Below, piece after piece: positions 57,301 to 64,000 of a DNA stretch of 64,000 bases; position 1 is the stretch's first letter; each line of letters opens with the position of its first letter. The notes below the pieces were generated by a model. It ran no database searches. It saw nothing but the letters and a program-made list of their open reading frames with translations, and was not told the origin of the DNA. The stretch comes from Clavulina sp. PMI_390 (lineage: Eukaryota > Basidiomycota > Agaricomycetes > Cantharellales > Hydnaceae): the NCBI GenBank assembly GCA_015039315.1, contig WIDE01000005.1, positions 648,833 to 712,832 on the forward strand. The letters are read 5' to 3'. Position numbers and translations under genes: made by a program.

Positions 57301-58453
57301 AACTTCTCATCACCCTCAATTCTACTCACACACCATTCCAATCCTAACCTTGCAGGAGGGTGACGAACATGAGGAATTCTCGGAAGTCGTAATCCATCAA
57401 GTCATTCACACGATTGAGTTCTGCCTCGGATGCATCTCCAACACGGCCTCCTACCTGCGTCTCTGGGCACTTTCGCTTGCTCATGCCCAATTGAGTGAGG
57501 TACTGTGGAGTATGACCCTAGAGGGCTTCCTCGTGGATTCGTACAGCATCGTGAATGTGGCATTGCTTGTGATCCTGTTCGCATTCTGGTTCGGCGCCAC
57601 CATTGGTGTTCTTTGTGTTATGGAGGTACGCGTTATTCATTTTCTCTTTTCCTTGTCGACCCTCCTGTCTTGGCTTGGGTATTGTGGGGCTGGTCTCTCT
57701 TTGGGATGCGGCTATATCGTGCCACACTCCATTAGATCAAGAAGCACTGGATCTTCCCCGCATTTTCTTCCCCACTACTTTCTCCGCACATTCCTAAGGG
57801 TCCACTTGACTCCGCCTTGCCTCCATTTTTGCGCATGTGCGGCGAGGGAATTTGGTCCTTTCGGTTCCCGGCTCTCGTTTCGAGTCAGAGCCGTGTAGTA
57901 TGTGGAGTGGGGTTGGAGTGTGCTTCTGCGCGGTTGCTCCTCACGGAGCAACTTTAGGGCTAAAAACAAGCTTTCTCGTGATTGGCTGCCAGCCAAACCT
58001 TCTTGGTGCCTTGCTTCCGATTCTCTTGATCCATTATTCTCGTACTTCACTAGCGGGATCGGCCAGTGGTGTTGTGGAGCGTGCTTGATTACTAATGCAC
58101 GCAACCGCTCTTTGTCATTTACTCCATAGGGCTTATCCGCGTTCCTGCACGCACTGCGTCTTCACTGGTGAGTGGCTGCGGTGCCTTTCTCCGCGCGTTC
58201 CTTCTCCACACTTCGGCTCCCATCAATGTTCCTAACTGTGTGTCTGCTTATGCGTAGGGTCGAAGCGAACGGCAAGCATTACATGGCGGAGGGTTATGTG
58301 CGTATCCATTCACATTATTTGGATTACGATGACTGTTGGCTGACAACTTTCTCTCTCTTGGGACTGATTCACGCTACCCTCGGGGATTTTGCTCCTTGTC
58401 CTATTCAGCCATTCGACCCAATGACGTTTGCTGTGCCAGAGGAAGAGGCGTGA
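54390..58453 (+). CDS. VPH1: V-type ATPase V0 subunit a (Vph1/Stv1)
   Basis: Large V0 subunit forming the proton half-channels of the vacuolar ATPase. It starts [20 protein letters not shown] after a tight caccATG. The cytosolic N-terminal half shows [60 protein letters not shown]. The membrane half shows [59 protein letters not shown] (with the essential channel Arg in YLRLW) and HAQLSEVLW. It ends [13 protein letters not shown]. Around 840 residues, normal for the family. About a dozen exons; two introns are unusually long for this window, 56975-57355 (381 nt) and 57626-58129 (504 nt). Fungi have one or two isoforms; which this is cannot be told. Confidence 0.95.
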
Positions 58454-60282
58454 GTGGGGAGGCAGTAGCGGCACTATTCAAAGAATCCTTTTCGTTACAC
58501 GGAGATGCGGTACGGTAGATATGGACGATTGCGAATGAAAATTAGTTTGTTGCTGTGCCTTCAGCCACTGTTTGAAAGGGAAGCGGAAGGGGCCATCCCC
58601 GTGGCTGGGACTGAGCGGACAGGTGGGAGCTGAAAGTTGGGGAAGAGACCGAGCAAGCATGCGGGTATGTATAGGTGGGCATGGTGAGTTGCGAGGCGGA
58701 AGGAAAGGCCGCCGTCAATGTCGTTTCGGCGACTTTGCAAAGCACGCACGAAATCCACGCATGCCTGTCTCGATCGACTGTATTGTGATGATGTCTTCCT
58801 TGTACATTAGCATTAGCTCGAGCCTGGGTGAACGCTGCTCATCCGTGGCGGAGCTGCAAGCACTACTGCCGGCTGAGAATGCAACTCGGATTGCACATGC
58901 CTGGGCCTGCTGGCCCATCACCCGTCGTTCTTCCCCATGCATCATCATGCGGATCTGCCTTTTTTGCATTGCCCGAGGCGTTTACTTCGCGCTTGGCCGT
59001 TTCACCCTTAGCATCAGTCCATTCGCTCGTGCCTCGCCAGAATCGCCGGTGAAAATTTTTTCATGCATAATCAAATCAGGGACGCACCCGCTCCAGTCGC
59101 CCTGCCCGTGTGCCACCCCCGCGTTTTTCGCCCCCACACCACCCTGCGCGTTTCATTTGGGGGAAAGGGACCTAGATAGGAAAATCCGGCGTATTTGACA
59201 TTGTTACCCCACAGGAGTAAGAGTGATGGTGCCACATCACCAGGCGACGAGCGCGGTGGCGGCGCGGTTAGCGACGGGGCGATGATCTGATACAGATATC
59301 AACTGTTGGCTGTCGTTGACCCCGCATAAAGTAAAAAAAAAAGTCGTAAGACTGAACAGGATGATATATACATATATATGTGTCTACGCGAACAAGGGCA
59401 ACAAAGCAACATTTGCTGACATCTCTGATGCGTGATTGGGCGGGAGCCGCCAAGGGAGGGGGCTAAATTGTACCAGGAAGCGGTTGCGGGGTTGCTGTGC
59501 ATATGCTTTATGCATATGCTCTTGCTTGCATAATGCAAAAATGCTTTGCCTGCTGGCAGTGCCCCAACGGTTTTCCGAGAGTTTTCCGTTCCTCGCTGGA
59601 CAGTGTCCCTGACAGCGTGCAGGCCCTTTAGCGAACTTACTTTGCCTGTGTGGTCCCTATCTGGGGTATGATGACAATAGATGGCATCGATCGGAGTCTA
59701 AGCGCCCGGGATGGCCGAAAAAGATAATCGATCGACAGCCTCGAGCAAAGGTGGCGAAAAAAAAGCCAGGGAAAAACGACGTCGAAGCTGATAAACGGGA
59801 AAGACGAAGCCGGATAAATGGGACGGCTATAGGGGGGAAGATGGAACGACCGGGAGTTTAAGCCGGGATTTAGAGGGAAAAACGAGGAGCAAAGAAAAAA
59901 AAAACATATTGGGAATTGGGGGCTTGGGTTATATAAGGCGAGGGCCAAAAATTTGACGCTTTCCTTCCCCCTACCAACCCCCACCTCCTCCCCCTTCTTC
60001 TCTCAGTTTGCGCACCTAGACGCACTACACCCCTATAGACACTTATAGACGTCTCGCATCGCCCTTTAGCGTCGAGGCACCAGAGCAGAACTTGATTCAA
60101 CTTTAGATTAGCTGCCAATATTCCTTTACCTCAGGCAAGTTTTTTTTCGCCTCGTTGTTGCTTCGCCCTCGCTGCAGCTTCCAGGCTCCTCTGCAGCCTT
60201 TAAAACATCTTCAGAGACCACTCAGAGCCCTCGAGATCTAACCAGTGTCTTTTTTTTTTCTGCATTTTTCCAGACTTCTACT
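58454..60282. other. Intergenic region and EF-3 promoter/5' UTR
   Basis: 1.8 kb. No gene supported. 59499-59519 holds two GCATATGC palindromes 13 bp apart plus further ATGC words; a TATA box is at 59930. 59960-60280 is pyrimidine-rich and probably includes the 5' UTR, perhaps with an intron. Confidence 0.5.
59930..59936 (+). promoter_or_regulatory. TATA box of EF-3 gene
   Basis: TATATAA followed by a strong pyrimidine-rich tract, about 350 bp before the EF-3 ATG. The distance implies a 5' UTR of roughly 250-300 nt, possibly with an intron. Confidence 0.55.
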
Positions 60283-63200
60283 ATGCCCATCGCTGCTGCT
60301 GCCCCTGCCCCCGTTTCTGCTGCCAACCTCAAGGCAGCTGGTTCCGACATGACCTCTCTCCTCGTCGCTGACAAGGCGGCTCGTAACTCTGCTGCCGAGG
60401 CTCTCGCTTCGCGCGCCCAAAATGACGGCCCTGCTGCCTTTGCGCAGTCCGGCTTTGTCCAAGCTGTCCTCAAGGGCCTCGCTGACAAGAAGTCGGCGGC
60501 CGCTCGTGAGGGTGCCGCAGAGTCCATCTCTGTTATTGTTAAGGCTGGCGCTGTCAAGCAGCTCGAGCCCTTCGTCGTTAGTGCTGATGCCGCTGGTATC
60601 TTCAACCAGCTCCTCGAGGCCCTCGCCGACAAGGAGATGGCTGTCAAGAAGGCCTCTCTCTCTTCCCTCAAGTCCTTGGCCAAGAACATGTCGCCCTACG
60701 GCATTGCCATTGTCCTCCCTACCCTCCTTCACCAGATCAAGACCGCTGGCAAGTGGCAGGTCAAGACTGGCTCGCTCACTGTCGTTGACACCTTCATCAA
60801 GAACCACCCCTCCGTCATTGCCAAGCTCACCCCCGATCTGATCCCTGTCCTCGCCGAGGCTATCTGGGACACCAAGGCTGATGTCAAGAAGGCAGCTCAC
60901 GAGACTCTTACCAAGTCTACTGCTCTCATCTCGAACAAGGATGTCGAGCGTTTCATCCCTGCTCTTATCTCTGCGCTCATCAACCCAGTTGAGGAGGTGC
61001 CCAGCACCATCCAGCTCCTCGGTGCTACCACATTCGTTTCCGAAGTAGATGCGCCTACCCTTTCTCTTATGGCCCCTCTCCTCCAGCGTGGTCTCTCTGA
61101 GCGCCCCACCGCTACCAAGCGTAAGGTCGCTGTTATCATCGACAACATGTCCAAGCTCGTCGATTCCGAGTACACCGTCAGGCCCTTCGTCCCCAAGCTC
61201 CTCCCCGGTCTGATCAAGATCCAGGAGACCGTCTCTGACCCTGAGGCCCGTGGTGTTGTCGTCAAGGCTATCGCCACCCTCCGTGGCGTCGCCAAGGTCC
61301 CCGAGACCTCTGACGGCTCTGACCTCCCCCCACTCAAGATGGCTGATGCCAAGGGTACTTCTGCCTCCCTGCTTGCCATCTTCAAGAAGGCGAGCATTGC
61401 CCCTGCTGCTGGCACTGAGACCGTCCTCAGCTACGCCGCCCAGCTCGCTGCCAACATGGTCAACGCTCGTAACTTCGAGGTTCCCGACTGGGAGAAGACC
61501 CTTGCTCCCTTCGTCGCCCTCATCGCCCCTGGCCCCAACAGCGTCGAGCTCACTCGCCAGTGGCTCCTCAAGAGCGCAAGCGAGTCCGACGGCGATGACG
61601 ATGACGATGCTGATGACGAGGAGGGTGAGGACCTCTGCAACTGCACGTTCTCTCTCGCCTACGGTGCCAAGATCCTGCTCAACACCGCTACCCTCCGCCT
61701 CAAGCGTGGTCACCGCTACGGTCTCTGCGGTCGTAACGGTTCTGGCAAGGTTAGTTGGCCTTCTTCTGCATCACTTTAGTATCCGTTACTGATTTTTTAC
61801 TTCATTTTTCTAGTCGACCCTCATGCGTGCCATTACCAACGGCCAGGTCGAGGGCTTCCCCTCTCCCGACGAAGTCCGTACCTTCTACGTTGAGCACGAT
61901 ATCGATGGTTCCGATGCGGACACCACCGTCCTTGACTTCATCGTCAGCGACACCCGTATCCAGGCTAGCCACGCTGAGGTCGTCGAGGCCCTCACCTCTG
62001 TCGGCTTCAACGCTGAGCGTCAGCAGAACGCCATTGGCTCTCTGTCTGGTGGCTGGAAGATGAAGCTCGCCCTCGCCCGTGCTGTGCTCTTCAACGCCGA
62101 TATCTTGCTGCTTGATGAGCCCACTAACCACTTGGACGTCATCAACGTCGCATGGTTGGAGAACTACCTCTGTGGTCTCAAGACTTGCACTTCCAGTACG
62201 TTCTCTTCCATTGATGCAGCCTACGATGTCAACTTTGATTGCTGATATATCTTCTCATAGTCATCGTCTCGCACGACTCTGGCTTCTTGAACAACACCAT
62301 CACCGATGTCCTCCACCTCGACCGCTTCAAGGTCAAGCGCTACCGTGGCAACCTCGAGGCCTTCGTCAAGGCCGTCCCTGAGGCCAAGTCTTACTACACT
62401 CTCGAGGCCGCTGAGGACTACAAGTTCAAGCTCCCCGACCCCCCGTTGTTGGATGGTGTCAAGACCAAGGAGAAGTCGCTCCTCAAGATGCGCCAGGTTG
62501 GCTTCCAGTACCCCACTCAGCTCAAGCAGCAGCTGTACGACATCACCCTCCAAGTCTCCCTCTCCTCCCGTGTCGCCATTCTCGGCCCCAACGGCTCTGG
62601 CAAGTCTACTCTCGTCAAGCTGCTCATCGGTGACATGGAGCCCAACAAGGGTGGTGAGGTCTGGAAGCACCCCAACTTGGTCATTGGCTACGTCGCCCAG
62701 CACGCCTTCCACCACATCGATCACCACCTCGACAAGACCCCTCTCGAGTACATGCTCTGGCGTTACCAGACCGGTGAAGATCTCGAGGAGCTCAACAAGG
62801 CTAACCGTGTGATCTCTGCCGAGGAAGAGGCCAAGATGAAGGAGGGTGGTGTGGTCGTCATTGAGGGCGTCAAGCGCCTGATTGACGAGATCGTTGCCCG
62901 CAAGAAGTTAAAGCAGAGCTACGAGTACGAGGTTACCTTCAAGAACCTCTCCTCCACCGAGAACATCTGGCTCTCGCGTGACGAGCTTATCCAGCGTGGC
63001 TTCGAGAAGAAGGTCATCGAGCTCGATACCCGTGAGGCTCAGCGCCTTGGTCTCCTCCGTCCTCTCGTCCGTCGTGAGATCGAGAAGCACTTCGCTGACT
63101 TTGGTCTCGAGGCTGAGTTCGTCTCGCACAACACCATGCGTGGTCTCTCTGGTGGCCAGAAGGTCAAGATCGTGCTCGGTGCCGCTACCTGGCGTCGTCC

Positions 63201-63588
63201 CCACGTCATCTGCCTCGACGAGCCTACCAACTACCTCGATCGCGAGTCGCTCGCTGCCCTCATCGAGGCGCTCAAGGAGTTCCAGGGTGGTGTCCTGATC
63301 ATCACGCACAACCGTGACTTCTCCGAGTCCATCTGCAAGGAAGTCTGGGCTATGCGCGACGGTCACCTCGAGGCCTCTGGCCACAACTGGGTTGAGGGTC
63401 AGGGCTCCGGCCCCAGGATCGACCAGGGCAAGGAGGATGAAGAGGACCAATATGATGCCATGGGCAACAAGATTGACAAGTCCAAGAAGGCCAAGAAGCT
63501 CACTTCCGCTGAGGCCCGCAAGGCCAAGAAGGACAGGATGGCAAGGAGGAAGCGTGGCGAGGAGGTCTTCACTGATGAGGAGGTTTAA
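60283..63588 (+). CDS. Translation elongation factor 3 (EF-3), ABC-F ATPase
   Basis: Fungus-specific ribosomal ATPase that helps release deacylated tRNA from the E site (yeast YEF3). Exons 60283-61749, 61814-62195 and 62261-63588 give 1058 residues. Order: N-terminal HEAT repeats ([40 protein letters not shown]), a four-helix linker, ABC1 ([41 protein letters not shown]), ABC2 ([41 protein letters not shown]) interrupted by a chromodomain-like insert ([20 protein letters not shown]), and a Lys-rich C-terminal tail. All Walker and signature motifs are intact. Intron 1 interrupts the ABC1 Walker A at GSGK/S. Codons are strongly biased to C-ending forms (CTC, GTC, GCC, AAG), as expected for a very highly expressed gene. 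Confidence 0.97.
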
Positions 63589-64000
63589 CTTCTCTTCACC
63601 CTCCTTTTGGCTCATCGTTTCCCTCGTTCTGTCGTTCTTCTGGTCTCTTGTTTATGATCTGTCCTCACGCATTGTTTTTTTGTCTTTTTCTCGATCTTCT
63701 TGGTTCTTTGTATGTGTTCTATGTTCCTATGTATCCATCCATCCCGTCCTTCTGCGACAACCTTTTGCATTCCACCCTATATCCGCATACCTGTTGTCGT
63801 TTCCTCATGTCACGTTTTTCCTTCATTCTCTCATTCCGTTCTTTGGAGCGCGCATTACATCTACACTCTCCCTATGCGTTCGAATTACAGTTTCCGTTCG
63901 TTAGAGTATGCTGTTTCTAGACTGCTACTATGACTACTTACGCTGGCTCGTTACGTGTTTCGTTTATGTGTTTGTCTACGTATCTACTTCCACCTAATTC
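63589..64000 (+). other. EF-3 3' flank
   Basis: Pyrimidine/T-rich 3' UTR and downstream sequence to the window edge. No gene seen. Confidence 0.5.

Noticed and set aside
58572..59198. 208-codon plus-strand frame downstream of the V-ATPase gene
   Set aside because: No domain, no splice logic and mixed composition; probably chance in GC-rich flank.
60238..61713. 491-codon minus-strand frame opposite EF-3
   Set aside because: Artefact of strong codon bias in EF-3; reads as Glu/Gly/Leu/Asp-rich repeats without domains.
62908..63615. Minus-strand frame opposite EF-3 ABC2
   Set aside because: Same codon-bias artefact; EF-3 motifs are intact on the plus strand.

Overview
The window is nuclear DNA of a filamentous fungus, almost certainly a basidiomycete (Agaricomycetes; a Rhizoctonia/Ceratobasidium-like genome is my guess, not shown). 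The reasons are many short GT-AG introns of about 50-90 nt with CTAAC/CTGAC-type branch points, a fungus-specific elongation factor 3 gene, a fungal Zn(2)Cys(6) regulator, an Hva1-type TUDOR protein, a tyrosine-kinase-like kinase relic of the kind expanded in basidiomycetes, and pyrimidine-rich 5' flanks. All CDS coordinates are genomic spans from start to stop codon and include introns; I checked splice phases by hand where stated.

Layout. 0.6-5.2 kb: mitochondrial ribosomal protein mS38, the SUMO-conjugating enzyme UBC9 and a triple-KH RNA-binding protein. 6.7-10.5 kb: a SnoaL-like (NTF2-fold) enzyme gene, a broken kinase relic and the mitochondrial import factor MGR2/ROMO1, whose frame needs a 4-nt microexon. 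10.9-16.4 kb: a protein with a PP1-docking RVSF motif, the MICOS subunit MIC19 and an unknown Ser-rich protein. 16.4-19.7 kb is the most unusual stretch: a decayed gene fragment, then a 2.2-kb segment bounded by a near-perfect 280-bp inverted repeat whose outer end lies inside an intron-containing tRNA-Thr(TGT) gene. 19.9-25.3 kb: a Zn2Cys6 transcription factor and a secreted PL14-type polysaccharide lyase. 25.8-31 kb: an unknown protein, glutamate 5-kinase and a mitochondrial stomatin-like protein. 31-38 kb: a second PL14 lyase, divergent from a large cysteine-rich type I membrane protein, and an unknown nuclear-type protein. 39-44 kb: SF3B4, COX17 and a Ser/Thr kinase with long disordered insertions. 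44.9-47.7 kb: a tandem duplication of a glyoxalase-like gene with its upstream DNA. 49-54 kb: a C2H2 zinc-finger protein, a doubtful small gene and the TUDOR protein. 54-64 kb: V-ATPase subunit a and EF-3.

Function. Most genes are unlinked housekeeping genes. Five of about 27 (mS38, MGR2, MIC19, SLP2, COX17) serve mitochondria. The accessory content (two PL14 lyases, the SnoaL-like protein, the glyoxalase-like pair, the Cys-rich receptor-like protein and the Zn2Cys6 factor) fits a plant-associated or saprotrophic lifestyle. I found no secondary-metabolite cluster, CRISPR array or complete transposon. The best candidates for something undescribed are the tRNA-anchored inverted duplication, the Cys-rich membrane protein and the PL14 protein with a large insertion in its catalytic domain.
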